Positions 22,801-34,979 of a DNA stretch of 64,000 nt are shown here, one piece after another. Numbering within the stretch: position 1 is the stretch's first letter; every line of letters begins with the position of its first letter. Position numbers and translations under genes: made by a program. The DNA is taken from positions 868,001 through 932,000 of the forward strand of contig NC_079148.1 in the NCBI RefSeq assembly GCF_945859685.1, given 5' to 3'. Origin of the DNA: Eupeodes corollae. Lineage: Eukaryota > Arthropoda > Insecta > Diptera > Syrphidae. A model generated the notes under the pieces. It had not been told where the DNA came from. It ran no database searches and was given only the letters and a program-made list of their open reading frames with translations.

Positions 22801-23284
22801 TAAATTATAAATTCATAGACATTCAAGATAACTTTGATAACTATATTATAAGAGGTTGAATTTTGACACAAACTGGGTGGAACTTTTTGACACTATGCTT
22901 AAAAGAACATAAATCCTTTTAACAATTCCTTCGTCGTTGAAGGTAGTTAATAAGTGCTTCTAATGGGTGTTTTTATTTTTGAAAGATTTGAAAATTAAAG
23001 TAAAGGTGTGTTTTAAGCTGCATGAGAAGTTTCGATGATTTTTCTCTATTTTTTAACAATTGAGTCGAAGTTTTGACATTTGGATTGTTTGACTTTAGAA
23101 CAACCTTTTTTAAATTGTGAAAATTTATTTTGAAAAACGAGTTTACGAAGTTCATAGAGCTCTTTTTCCATTAACAGAGTATAGTGATGCATCTTGTTTT
23201 AAATTTAATACGGCTTCGTCAATAAGCAAAAGTTCGGTATGTACTACTCGTAAAGCGAACACTATACTCAAGTAATTAAAGAAT
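16803..23284. other. 6.5 kb AT-rich presumed intron, nothing recognised
   Basis: I see no splice-supported exon, no transposase or RT motif and no strong repeat except a TA run at about 18388-18403. Short open frames here (17577, 18705, 19065, 20110, 22973 and so on) have AT-driven composition without domains. The sequence near 22480-22500 (AGCCAGCGCGGCGGAGC) is a small GC-rich island of unknown meaning. Confidence 0.5.
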
Positions 23285-23665
23285 CAATAGAAGATCCGTT
23301 AAAATTGACTGTTTTGTGTGGTGTACCAGCTGGCGCCATCATCTTTTCTTATTTATTTCGAAATGAGGAAGAAATTGCCTTAACAGTGAATTATGGGTGG
23401 TATTTAGACATGAAGACTGTTTTTTCGACGGCGTTTGTTTCCAAGAATACTATGCAATTTGACATATAGCGCACTTTACCATCAATTTATTTTAAGATCG
23501 TTATTTTGTAACCAATTTATTTCTATAAGTGATCCTGTAAACTTGGTTCCTCGTTTGTGTGACTTAGCCTCATGTATCCATTTTTGGGGCTATGTTAAGT
23601 CAAGCAAGTCTTAAAGCCAGACTTATTGGAGAAAGTATTGAAAAATTGGACTGATCAAAAAAATG
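23285..23665 (+). pseudogene. Mariner-like transposase remnant (C-terminal part)
   Basis: Frames spell EDPLKLTVLCGVPAGAIIFS, YLFRNEEEIALTVNYGWYLD, then AHFTINLF and VNLVPRLCDLASCIHFWGYV. This matches the family pattern '...P.KLTVWCG.WAGGIIGPYFF...VTVNG.RY...' and 'VNWPPRSCDLTPLDFFLWGYVKS' of a mariner-type DDE transposase. Stops and shifts abound. No inverted termini found. The 3' half lies in the duplicated block below. Confidence 0.72.
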
Positions 23666-24690
23666 CCATGAAATTATCTACCAACTTATAATAATAAAAA
23701 TGAAAATTATAGTAAATAATAATTAGTTCAAACAATATTTCTGTATTAATATTTGAAGTTTGAATAGCTCTTAAAAAAAAACCGATATAAGAATCAACTG
23801 TATTGGAATCACTTATCATGTGACATTTAAAAACAATTTTTGTCAACATCTAGATGATTATGTCAGCCATCGTAAGTGAAAACTCAATACTACACTAATG
23901 CTAGTCGACAGAAATTTTTGACAGTTTATTGATTACACAACGGCCTTTAGATAGCCTGGTGGTATAGCAAAAGTTACTAAACAAAGGTCATCTGTCAACT
24001 GTCGAATTAATTATTAATAAAAACAATGCTGCCAATTCAAGATTCTGGAACTTGTCATCCAGCGCACTTTACCATCAATTTATTGCTAAAAAAATTTGTT
24101 GAAGACTTTATTTCTTGAAGTAGTTCTGCTAAATTGTCTTTTCGATCCTGCATGTGACTTTACGTATCGTGAATGAAGTCATTGGGGTATGTTGTTAATT
24201 CATTGGCTTATACTGACAAACAAGCTTTTCTTTAAACATTGGATTTCAATATTTAAGCCATACTGATCAAAAAATACCATTAAGTTATCTACCAGACTAT
24301 AATAACACAAAATTATTTCCATCAATATTTCTGTCTTGTATATAAATATTTGAAGTTATCAAACTCTTGAAAAACAACCGATGTAAAATATCATCGCGTT
24401 GGCATCACTTATGAAGTGTCATTTAAGAATAATTTCTTCAAAATCTAGATGATTATGTCAGCCAGCGTATCCAATGAAACAAAATATCTTTCATCTGTCA
24501 AATTTATTAAGTGGAAAATAGGCTGAACTAACACTGATAATAGTGGACAGAAATTTTTTACAGTTTATTGATTATACAACCGCCTTTGGGTATACCTGGT
24601 GGAAGAGCAAGTTACTAAACAAAACTCATCTGTCAACTGTCAAATTAATTATTAATAAAAACAGTGTTGCCAATTCGCTCTACGAAGAAC
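23464..24690 (+). repeat. Local tandem duplication, two units of about 590-630 bp
   Basis: Unit 1 starts AGCGCACTTTACCATCAATT (23466) and ends near GCTGCCAATTC (24048). Unit 2 starts with the same 20-mer (24058) and ends near GTTGCCAATTC (24678). Between them, blocks such as AATCTAGATGATTATGTCAGC (shortened: TCTAGATGATTATGTCAGCC), GACAGAAATTTTT..ACAGTTTATTGATTA and CATCTGTCAACTGTC recur in the same order. Divergence is substantial, so the event is not recent. Confidence 0.82.
24056..24240 (+). pseudogene. Second copy of the mariner-like transposase fragment inside the duplication
   Basis: Reads AHFTINLLLKKFVEDFIS, then YVVNSLAYTDKQ, matching the 'ATIDLL...KFGDRLIS' and 'YVKSLVYTDKP' parts of the same transposase family as at 23.3 kb. 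It is a by-product of the tandem duplication rather than an independent insertion. Confidence 0.6.
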
Positions 24691-26025
24691 TCATAACACA
24701 CCTAGGCATATAATGTCACGCCTAATAAATTCGACATTTGAGTTTTAATATAGTATGGATAAATTTAGACATCAAGTTTTGGCTCTTGATGATGATACTC
24801 GATCATTTCTAGTGGTCCACAGAACACCTTCCTATCCTTCACTGTATCATTTGTCAGGCTTAATGCTTTCCTATAAACACAACCGATACATCTCAATTAA
24901 ACACCAGCGTGCATCTATATCTTAATGGGCGTTTTCAGCGTTTTGAAATTTAATATCGGTTGACAACGAACGAAAAACGAAACATCATAATAAAATCATA
25001 TTATCATAATACACCTCGAATTATAAAATAAATTACTTGTTTTTGTTTCAGGGACGAGCGCAAACAACGCGACGAAGCAAAATTAAATTTACATCTTAAA
25101 CCAGACCATCGTCATATATTGTATGAGATGCGGGTGGGCGTATTTTGTTTTATAAACAATAAACATAGATAGTTTGTTGTATCTATAGAAGTTACCCTTA
25201 TCTATCTACATGTGACTATAGAGTAGATGCGTTTAACATTCTCAAGAAAATTAGGTTGAAAATGTGAAGACATACAAAAGAAAAATAACAAGATGCAGAT
25301 GCAGAATCATGAGAACTTAGCAGAATAACCTGTGTTTTGTGTGCCTAGAAAATATGAACGCAGCAAGATCCGTAGAGTTACGTATATGAACGAACTTTGT
25401 GTAAAACCAGAATAATTATAAAATATTGTGTACCTACTTTGCATACACCACACCACGGCACAGCACATAATACAAGACTCAAGACACAACTCAGATGGCG
25501 AACATGCATCATATTAAATAATATTATATGTACCTATGTATGAAACTTAATATTCATGTGTTTTTGAAAATTGTTTTGTATAGTTACCTAGAACCTTAGA
25601 CAACAAGACTGTACGAGACTTTACGAGAGGACTATAAGAGTATAAAATGAAAATTTGATAAATACCTAGCCATTGTTGCAAAGTTTTGTAAAGCACAACG
25701 AATTAGCTTAGAAGACAGTGCGAATAGACCGCTTAGCATAATTTAGAAATTAATTATTAAAAACACACCCTTTTAAGCTCCCATCTCCCATCTTGCATCA
25801 TACGGATGGGGATCGGGTTCTGGATCGTATGTGGAATCTATAGAAGAATGGCTGATGCCTTCCATAGACCAAATATGAGGATTTATATAATATGCGGAGG
25901 GTATGAAGTATACTATAGAGGTATTATAATATGAAGATTATTATTGATGCTCTATGAGCATCATTCAAAGCAAAAGCATTTTATTCTCCATTTTCTCATC
26001 TGTAAACCATATACACAATATACTA
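24691..26025. other. Non-coding stretch, nothing recognised
   Basis: No gene. A small GC-richer patch GGGACGAGCGCAAACAACGC occurs at about 25051-25070. CACCACACCACGGCACAGCAC (25446-25466, abbreviated CACCACACCACGGCACAG) is a degenerate CAC repeat. Confidence 0.5.
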
Positions 26026-26096
26026 TACAGCTGTGGCCAAAATAATAGGGACAGTTCTTAATTTCACTGCTTTTAACTCGATGCACATATGAACTA

Positions 26097-27107
26097 CAGG
26101 GTTTTTCAACAGGGACGCTACAAATGTAGAGCGACAGGAATAGAAAATGACGCTATATACATATTTCTGAGCACATTTCTCTTCAAGAAAGTTTGCAATT
26201 TCATGATGGAAAGATATACGAGCTAACAACGACGTGAAATCATTAAAATTTACTACCGAAATCGCTGTGACGTCGTTGTGTTGAATTTTGCGAAAAGATC
26301 TTGGCTTACATCCCTATAAGATTAAATTGACGCAAGAACTGAAGCCGCTTAACCACCAGAAGCGTCGTAAGTTCGTGAATTGGGCTAAGCAACAACTTGA
26401 AAATGATTCGGATTTTCATTGAAAAATCATCTTTAGCGATGAAGCTCATTACTGGTTGGCTGGATTCGTTAATAAACAAAATATGCGGTATTGTTCAGGC
26501 AGCAATCCACACGTACTTCATGAGTCATTATGCATCCCGAAAAAAATATGGTTTGGTGTGGTTTAAGGGCCGTACTTCTTTCGTGATGATCAAAACTGGC
26601 ACGTGAATGGGGATCGCTAGCGTTCAATGATAACCGAATATTTTTGGCTGATATGATGATATGGACTTGGAGGATATGTGGTTCCAATAGGATGTCACAA
26701 TCAGTTTATTGAAAACCAAGTTTTGAGAACGTGTTATCTCACGAAATGGTGCAGTCGCTTGGCCGCCTCCGTCGTGGGATTTGTCACCGATAGACTATTT
26801 AATGTGCGGCTACGTCAAGTCTATGGTCTATGCCAACAAGCCAGCGACAATTTATAAACTGTGTACGAATATCGTACATGAAATTGCAGCAGTATTGTTA
26901 GATTTATACTTGAAAATCGTCGAAAATTGGGTTCAGCGTCTGGACTTCTGCAAGCGTGCCCGTGAAAGCCATGCAAAAGAAATTAAGTTCCATACATAAT
27001 GGCATCGAATGTACTTTTACAGCATTTAAAGAATTTCATTGATATCCAAAACCGTTTTTGATTTATTTAAAAAAATACTTTTTTAGCGCTCTTATTGAAA
27101 ATCCCGA
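26097..27107 (+). mobile_element. Mariner-like element nested in the Tc1-like element
   Basis: Left terminus CAGGGTTTTTCAACAGGGAC (26097) and right terminus read inward TCGGGATTTTCAATAAGAGC (27107) are imperfect inverted repeats flanked by TA (26095-26096, 27108-27109). 1011 bp. It holds the C-terminal two thirds of a transposase, so it lost its N-terminal DNA-binding part by an internal deletion near 26140-26250. It interrupts the host element 70 bp from its left end. Confidence 0.82.
26240..26999 (+). pseudogene. Mariner-like transposase pseudogene (catalytic domain)
   Basis: Pieces in changing frames: ILRKDLGLHPYKIKLTQELK, FSDEAHYWLAGFVNKQN (first catalytic Asp region, about 26430-26480), MWFQ (near 26680), a frame-shifted WPPPSW..SPIDYLMCGYVK (26761-26815) and a C-terminal VYANKPATIYKLCTNIVHEI, VENWVQRLDFCKRARESHAK. 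The pattern is a DDE transposase of the IS630-Tc1-mariner superfamily. At least three frameshifts and stops. It would act as a cut-and-paste transposase if intact; this copy cannot. Confidence 0.85.
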
Positions 27108-28166
27108 TATATCACACATGAAATATTGAAATATATTTCGAACTCTAGTTTTTGATATTTGACATCACAATGGTGTCGATCCGGCCTTCTGTTCACGCCC
27201 TTAATTTGGTTCAAATTGGAAATAAGAAGTTTTAAATGATTTGTGGTAGGCTTTTTTTCCAAGACAAGCAAGTTTCGTGACCAATCCAATTTGTACGACC
27301 TTTTTTATCAACAAATAATTTAGAAAAAAATGTTTCATAATTTTTTGTCTAAATTTTGGAATTTGCCTAACGAAAAAAACATAAATTGTTGCTTTTAGTT
27401 GAAAATAGCGGATAACGCAATAAGACTCTGACCGTTCCTAGACCCTTCGTTGCCAAAAACAGATTTTTCGAAAGTAATTATTATTGTTAATAAAGTTTAA
27501 AATGTGACTAAAACATATCTTAGAGTTCTTATTATCTTCTCTATGTTTCTTTCTGTAAGAAATTAAAATTATTAAATTATGCTTTTTCGTTGGGCTCTTG
27601 AGGGGTCCGTTCCCTTTAAAATATCTTTAATAATTTTTAGCATTGCATAATTAAGAGTGAGAACATATAAACTAAAAATATTCAAAATGACTCAAAAAGA
27701 CAGAGCATTTTAAATAAGAGAATCTTAAACTAATCTATTTATTCCATCAAAAATCTGTAGCAAGATTATGACCCACAAATAAGCTGTCAAAGACATTAAA
27801 AAGTCTTCATTATGGAAAAAAATTAGTATATGTCAACATGCTATAGAATGTTGCCTTAAAAAATGTGCCCCTTTAAGTGTTTTTTTAAGCAAGACAACGA
27901 TTGCAAGTATTCTCAAATGTTAAGGAAGCTCTTATTTCAAAACAAACAAAACTTTTGTTTTTGAGTGGTGTTTTCAATAAATGGACCGGAATCTTATTGC
28001 GAACCGTTCAATTTATCAAAAGATTAAAAAGAGTAGACATAAGCCTTCTAATAAAACCAAGGATTGGAGAATGGTCACTGAAATGTGGTACAGAACTCCT
28101 CAGCGGCTCTCTGGAAAATAGAATTAAATTAAAATAAGAATTTTTCAACTACATCATTATCTAATA

Positions 28167-28650
28167 TCGGGTTTTCTTAAATAGAGACTTGACAACTTCG
28201 AATTCATGAACACATCCATTCACTAATCATTTAAATGTCAATGTCAATTTATTCATTTAACTCAACATTAACAAAATATGGTGAAGTACAATGTCTTCAT
28301 CAGCAACGCACGTCTTAAAATTATAGAAAATTTCTACCGAAATTCAGAGTCGGTGGCCGCAACTTGAAGAACGTTAATTTAAATGTTCGGTTCTAGTTCT
28401 AGCCCAAGTAGACAAAATTCAGTTGAAAATATCGTTGCAAAAATTTAAACTGCGTTCTCGAGAATTAGACATTACTCTGATCACATTATGACGTATTTTG
28501 CGTAAGAATCTCTTTGGTTTACACTCATACAAGCTAATTCAAAAATTAAAGTTAACGGACCATTTGAAGTGAAATACGTTGTCGAAATAAGCACAATTAA
28601 TTGGCAACTTCTTTCGAAGTTTAAATCAATTTTTTCTGTTTTTTCTTCCG
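28167..28650 (+). mobile_element. Second nested mariner-like copy, N-terminal remnant
   Basis: Starts with TCGGGTTTTCTTAAATAGAG after TA (28165-28166), related to the termini of the 26.1 kb copy. Frames give ARLKIIENFYRNSESVAAT then RTL (28298-28375) and SRELDITLITL, RILRKNLFGLHSYKLIQKLK (28458-28560), i.e. the N-terminal helix-turn-helix part that the other nested copy lacks. The right terminus is not clear. Stops present. Confidence 0.65.
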
Positions 28651-28802
28651 TCTTTTATTAAGCCTGCAATGGACTGCAAACATTCTTTTTAAAATCACAA
28701 GTTTAGAAACATTAATAAAATATTAAACATTAGAATTAAATGTTTTAAGGACATAGTTACCAAAAACCTAGTTTTGTTCCTATTATTCTGGCCATAGCTG
28801 TA

Positions 28803-30117
28803 AGTATCTTACTTACCTAGATAATAGTATATACATTTATACTATACGAGTACATATATTATATTTTGTATATATCAAGATGAATGTTTATTATAATCAA
28901 AATGTTTTGTCTGCCATCAGTAGGACGTTCATATATGTACTGTACATAAATACATATACGATATATTCGTATATTTTTTCTTGTTGGTCTTTTATAGTAA
29001 TTTCGGAAGATGGAAAGATGGATGGTGTATATCGAATTGAGATACATCATTCTCTGGGAAAAATAATATGCCAGACTGTCTTTCAATCTGTCGGATATCT
29101 CTCTTGATATTCAATTTGAATAAAAAAAACAGCATATAAATATGTATGAAAGTATACTATACATATATATATTATATATATATATGTATAAGTGGGTACC
29201 ATATCATATTGTATTTATAATAAGTAATGAGAAATTGAAGGTTCATTTAAGTAGAACCAATTAAAGTTCGCAATAATTGGAATTTTATTTAAACAGATGA
29301 GATTTTAATGCAATTGTTCAGAATTTGACTTTAAAAAGCTTTCAGGTTGCGGTACATTTTGGTACAATCGAACCAAAGGTTTTAGCCACAAAATTGCAGA
29401 TCAATTCTCCCCAAAATTTGCAACGAGTTTGACTTTGTGGAAATTTGAATTTTATGGATTTTCTTAAAGAAGGATTATCTTAAAGTCCACACAAAAAAGT
29501 AGTAAGAGATTACCTTTAACGAATTCCACTGGTCGAAAAGGTTTTGTTCCTGGCAATCAAATGATGACTTAATTCAAAAGTGATTTCAAAATCATTCTAT
29601 AACGTCTAGTTTTAATTTCTTAAAATTCGAATAAAAACACACATATAAAAGTTTTTTTGAGGATATATAACATGAAATAGTTTTTCTTTTCAATAAAATT
29701 AGTAATGGTTTTTTAAATCCATTATCCAAATTTTCAGTTTTCTGATTAAATTTATATAACTTCTTATATTTCACGTGCTTTATATAAATCTTGAAGAAAT
29801 GCTAAACCATCTATTTTGAACACAAAAGGGCAAAATGGTTTCAAAGTAAATCTTGTTTGTGTAACGACTTCTTCGTCTAATCATTACGTTTTAGACATAG
29901 AAGTGCTTTTTTGAATACTTCGTGAAATATTTTGAATTTTAATGAAACTTATTATTTATTCTAAAACAATTTTTAAATTTTGATGACCTTGTGGTTTACT
30001 ATTTGAGTCATCGAAATAAATAGAGTTGTTCATGATCTTTCAACTTTCATTTTGAAAAATGAAAAGAGCAAATTTTTGAGATTTAGAATATTGAGTATTT
30101 TTAGTTCTTATAAATAA
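28803..30117. other. AT-rich spacer with TA/TATG microsatellites
   Basis: A TATA-type simple repeat lies at about 29160-29190 and an ATACATATACGATATATTCG tract at 28950. No gene recognised. The two opposite-strand 75-codon frames at 28859-29107 are mirror shadows over low-complexity DNA. Confidence 0.6.
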
Positions 30118-30487
30118 TCAGCTGAACCCTGCGCCGTTACTCGTATGCCTTATTTAACAACAAATTTGGTAAGTTAGCCAATTTTTAAAGATAGACATAC
30201 ATAAATATTATGCTTTCCGGAAACTTGTTTATAACTATTAAAGAGGAACAATTCCGTCAAAATATAAATCCCCGATTTTGAAACATTATTTTTTCGTTCT
30301 GTTCGTATAAGTTTAAGCGTGATGTTATAAAGCATATGGCCTTCCTCAATAAATGAGCTATCTAACAATGAAAGAATTTTTCAAATCGGACATGTAGTTC
30401 CTAAGATAAGCGCGTTAAAACAAACAAACAAACAAGAAGACAAACATACAAACAAACAAACATACTCTTCAGCTTTATAATATAAAT
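30118..30487 (-). mobile_element. Short Helitron remnant (copy A)
   Basis: Minus strand: TATATTATAAAGCTGAAGAG at the 5' end, a TTTG/TATG tract, then CTACATGTCCGATTTGAAAA and a CATCACGCTTAAAC block. The 3' end is eroded (GGCGCAGGGTTCAGCTGA instead of CTAG). The 5' TC is lost. Confidence 0.6.
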
Positions 30488-31665
30488 GTATTTATCATTA
30501 AAAAATTAAATGAAAAAAGAAGATGGGATATATCATACACTGCAAACTCCTACTTTGTGCCTTACAAATACAAAACATTGTCGTTTAAGGAAATTCAAAT
30601 AGTATGGAATGAAAAATTTTAAGCTTATACTGTTTTCTGTCGAAATGCTATGGAAGTTAAAACAATTAGTTGTATTTTTTGTAGGTTTACAATTTTTATA
30701 AAAATTGGATTTTCCATAAAGAATACTCAAAATTAGCAATAATATTTTATGTAAGAAAGTCAATGTCTCAAGACATTTGAGTCGAATATTTTTAAAAAAT
30801 TTAAGAAGAGTTTAATTTTAAGATTTTCAATAAAACTTTTGATTCGATTTTATTTTTAAACGACACCAAATACTAAAAACGTTATTTTTCATTGCATTCT
30901 GAAGAGAATTTCAACTTTTGTTCCTACAATTTTACATTTTTTTCAGTATTTTTGGTTTATACAAAAACTGTGAATTGATTGTTTATAGTTTACTCTAATT
31001 TACAATTTGTAACATAAAATTCAATCAAAAATCCTTTCTGCCATTTTGAAACAATCGTTATTGACGCTACGTTTATATTAGCATTAGCGTGATGTTATAT
31101 AGCTTGTATATAATATATTCATTAATAAATGGATTGTTTAACACTGACCAAATTTTTCAAATCGGACGGATAGTTCCTGAGATCAGCGCGTTCAAACAAA
31201 CAAGCTAGCAAACATGCTCTTCACCTTTATAATATTAGTAAAGATTAATCAATGAAAAATTATATGACCCACACTTCCAATATGTGTCTTAAAAATAATA
31301 CACATTGTCATTTATGGAAACTCAAAAGTTACGGAATGAACTATTTTAAGCTGATGGTAGTTTTTGTGGAAATACATACTCAGGAAGTTAAACAAATTAA
31401 GTGTGTTTTTTTTTGTAGATTTATATTTTATTAATAAAAAACTGTCAAATCGATTCTTCCACAAAAAATACCAAAAATTGGCAACAATATTTTTTGTACG
31501 ATGAAAAATTGTTTGAAGTCAATAAAGTCTTTTACGTTCTCAAGACATTCGAGTCGAATTTTTTTAAAGAATTTTTAAGTAGAATTTTGTATTAAGGTCT
31601 TAAAATTTCAATTCGTTTTTTTAAAATCAAACCAAACGCCAAAAACATTATTTTTTATTTCATAA
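30120..31665 (+). repeat. Tandem duplication, two units offset by about 760 bp, each carrying a Helitron
   Basis: Unit A (about 30120-30890) and unit B (about 31075-31665) match not only in the Helitron but for some 400 bp beyond its 5' end. Examples: ACATTGTCGTTTAAGGAAA / ACATTGTCATTTATGGAAA, and TCTCAAGACATTTGAGTCGA / TCTCAAGACATTCGAGTCGA. Matching flanks mean the genomic block was duplicated, rather than two Helitrons inserting independently. The flank belongs to the AT-rich family seen at 49-50 and 59.8-60.5 kb. Confidence 0.75.
31075..31244 (-). mobile_element. Short Helitron remnant (copy B), intact 5' end
   Basis: Begins TCTTTACTAATATTATAAAG on the minus strand (TC at 31244-31243), then a short TTTG tract, AACTATCCGTCCGATTTGAA and TATAACATCACGCTAATGC, where it stops. 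The 3' half and CTAG end are missing. Confidence 0.65.
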
Positions 31666-34600
31666 ATATTGTTGGAATATATTTTCGTAAAATATTAAAT
31701 ATTAAAATATTTGACTCTGATTTCTGTAGGACGGCACAATTTATTGAAGTCGATAACGTGATTAGTTTGTGAAACATTGGAAGTTAACTGATTTGTTTTT
31801 TTTATTTTATAAAATGCTGAGTTTTTTTGCACATTTTAATGTTATCTCCACAAAAAAGTTTATTGGGAGCCAATAAACTTCTTCAGATATTAGTGACTAA
31901 AAACGATGTCTCCAAAAACCATTTGTTTCAATTCTAGGAAACTTAAAACGTCTAGAAATATCAGAATTCTCAATTTGAAAATTGGAACAATTACAAAATG
32001 TCTAATGAAAAATGAATGAATTAAAAAAGCATCAATGATAAGAGAATTTGTAAAAAAGCAACAAAAAAACATAGAAGTCAAGGACTAAAAAAAATACAAT
32101 TTTTTTCCCTTTAAGGACGAAAAATAAGAACTTGTCTAAAATTCGATACCTACACAAAATCAATCAAAATTCAACTATCTACATACTTAATTTATCATAA
32201 CCAATAACCATGACACCCTAAGTAGATATACGACCACACGATCCGGTGTGCTGTTTCCTTCCTTAATTTTAATTTTACCTTTACCCATACACACACAGGA
32301 CATCCTTCAAATTTTATTAAAAAACAAAAACTTTTATTGTCAAATCAACTTAAACCAAACCAACAACAACAAAAAAAAATCAATATATCAAAAGGGAAAT
32401 TATAATAATAAAAAAAGAAAAAAACGTCACCATAAGGGATATTATACACAATGCCTTGACCCCTAAGGCGAAACTTCTCTATATTATACATCTTTCCCTT
32501 TTTTTAGTTTATAACTTTGTAGCTCTTTGCATCGCATCATAAGGAAAGGTTTGTCTCTTCTGTGGATAGGAGAACAAAAGTGATACGACAAAGGTTATTT
32601 TTTATCAATCTGTGATAAACTTTAAAACAAAAAAGGGTTCATTTTAAATTAATTACCATAATAATGTCCTTGTATATCTACCTTCCTTTATATATACACA
32701 ACACATACATAGATACTTACACAACAACAAACTAAAAAACCTACCCTGATATCTCATAAATCATCCCCTCCGATGAACAGCCAAGTCGAGTCGAGTTGAG
32801 CTGGCAGCTTGTTGCTGTGGGTAACTAAAACTTGTGCGAATGTTGCTATACCCATACGAACGCACAAAAATATGTGATGTACAAATGTATTACATCTACA
32901 TCCGGTTCCTGATTGAAAATAAAAGTTTTTATATAACTTTTAGATCAAATCTAAAATATGCACCGGGGCTAATTGCAAATATTTGTCAAAAAAAAGATGA
33001 TGAAAATGTTGAAAATTTTTGAAAAACCCTTTTATAGGAAGTTACGAAACTAAACACCGAAAAGCCACAAAAAATACTTCCGTTTACCTCATAATGTGTT
33101 TATTTTTGGAAAATTTCCATAAAATCCAATTAAATGCTAATTTACTCAGTTGACTGGAAGAATAACAGAGGGATAAGAGTTATATCACAGGAACAATACC
33201 AAACGTATAATATCCTTCATACATGAATTGAATACGGTAAGGGCTGTGCTTCCTGCTATCACTCCAAATACGCATATATCCATTATCCATGCTGCTAAGT
33301 CCTGTTCTGATGAATGCCAAGCTTTTTCCACTGACCCGATCCCAATGCCAATCCCAATCCCAAACTCAATCCCAATTCTCATGACAACCCCTAGCGCTCG
33401 ATTCAGAGTCAGAGTCGTAGTAGGAGTAAAAGCAGGAGCTTGAGACCGATCCCGACAACGACTACGACTACGACGACGTAGCGGAAGCAATATAAAATTG
33501 ACATTAAAAATGAATACTTCCAAGAGACTTCACTAAAAGTTTTCAAGCATTTTTTATTTCTTTTTTTTTATATATTTTATTTTTATTTTTTTGGGGGTGG
33601 GGAGGGTTTGAGCTTGAGCTTGAGAGATGGGTGGGCCAGCAATGAATTTTTTAACAAAAGGTCGTGGGAGTTTTTTTTTATAGATATGTTTAGGTATAAG
33701 CGTACAAGGATAGTGGTTCCTTTAGCTTTATGTCCTTTTGTAGAAGATAGATTAAGTATATAGTTGGTTCCTTTTTTCTTTATTATATTTATGCATAATG
33801 TCAGCAGGGATCAGGAAAACGGAAAGCTTCTATGACATTTTTTATGGACTACTAAGTAGTTTTGAGTTGGAAACATTTGAACAGATACTGGGAGGTTTAT
33901 AATGCTGGTGGTAAGAATATCTCATTAGACATTGGTGATTCATGTTCCTAAAGAATGAATGAAAAAACAAACAGAAAACAAAACAAAGGAAGGTAGAGAG
34001 AGGTCCTGATGACAACTCGACGTATGTATATACTCAACAAAAAAACGTAATTATTTATTCGAAGTAGTTATAAGAAATTATATATCAAGCTGGGAAATTT
34101 AAATGTGATTGTTTTTTTTTGTTTTTCTAGCAGAAATACAAAAAGAAAAGTCGTTAACAGGGTCTTTTAGGGATGTTAAGCTTGTATATATTTTTGTGGG
34201 AAGTTGTTTGTTTTATGGGTAATGATTTCTCATGAATGTCAAGAAGATTCGACGAAAGAAGATATCATCATTTTATACTTTTGGAAGTTTTGCATTGGCA
34301 TATAAGCGTGTGGTTTTTGTGGTGTTTTATCTTTTTTTTAATTATCAATAAGTTATATATTTAAATTTTATTTCTTGATTAAAATCATCGAAAAAGGAGG
34401 AGATTGGTTTGGTTTGCTTGGAATTAGAGTCCACATAATAAAGATTATATTGGATTTCTGAAATTTCTTCGGAATTTTACAAGATTTTCAGTAAATATTG
34501 GTAAGGATTCATTTTTATTACTTTCTTCTTTATACCTATGAATTACTTACAACTGTTATATACAATTTGGTTGCGGACTTGGTTTATTCTCGAATCAAAC

Positions 34601-34979
34601 TTGTGTAAGTCCCAAGTTCTGTAAAAGTTTTCATATGTTTTCATGACCTTTATGGTCTGATTTTCAAAATTAAGGAAGAACATCCACGTAATTAGTGTTT
34701 TTTTTGTTGAAAATTTTGACGTTCCTCGACGTTTCAATGTCCTTTAAATCTAAGTTAATTTGTGTGCAGTTAGAGCTTTAGAACAAATGCGGTGGGTGTT
34801 TCTTTCCTATAACAAAAAAGTGAAACATTTGTTTTTTTTTTAATAAAAAGCCCAGACTCAATTGCATTCTTGATACCTACTATTATTATGCCACGACACA
34901 GTTTGAGCATTAGGGAAGAAAGAGAGGATTTGAAGGAGGTGTCGGTGAACATTAGTTTTAAATTCCTGTAATTATTGCA
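31666..34979. other. AT-rich presumed intron, only simple repeats recognised
   Basis: No gene. Features: A-rich tracts (32340-32425), a CAATCCCAATCCC-type run with TACGACTACGACGACG (see next entry), G-rich GGGGGTGGGGAGGG at 33592-33605, and GAGCTTGAGCTTGAG at 33610-33625. Open frames on both strands at 33185-33523 read through the simple repeat. Confidence 0.55.
33340..33485 (+). repeat. Degenerate simple-repeat block (CCCAATx, GAGTCA, ACGACT units)
   Basis: Runs of CCAATGCCAATCCCAATCCC, then TCAGAGTCAGAGTCG and ACGACTACGACTACGACGAC. The open frames across it give GIGIGIG or PMPIPIP translations, as expected of a repeat and not of a gene. Confidence 0.75.

Larger units (their letters stand above)
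26028..28800. mobile_element. Tc1-like DNA transposon, host of two nested mariner-like insertions
   Basis: Termini are inverted: CAGCTGTGGCCAAAATAATA from 26028 and CAGCTATGGCCAGAATAATA read inward from 28800, each flanked by TA (26026-26027 and 28801-28802), the Tc1/mariner target duplication. Subtracting the two nested insertions leaves roughly 1.2-1.3 kb, a normal Tc1 length. Its own transposase is barely visible; a possible trace is SNVKEALISKQTKLLF at about 27910-27960. The element is dead. Confidence 0.8.

Noticed and set aside
27092..27289. 65-codon minus-strand frame as the Tc1-like transposase
   Set aside because: No DDE motif or Tc1-type residues; it begins inside the nested mariner terminus.
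28859..29107. Opposite-strand 75-codon frames
   Set aside because: Mirror frames over a TA/TATG microsatellite region without coding signal.
33185..33523. 112-codon minus-strand frame with IGIGIGIG
   Set aside because: It is translation through a degenerate simple repeat.
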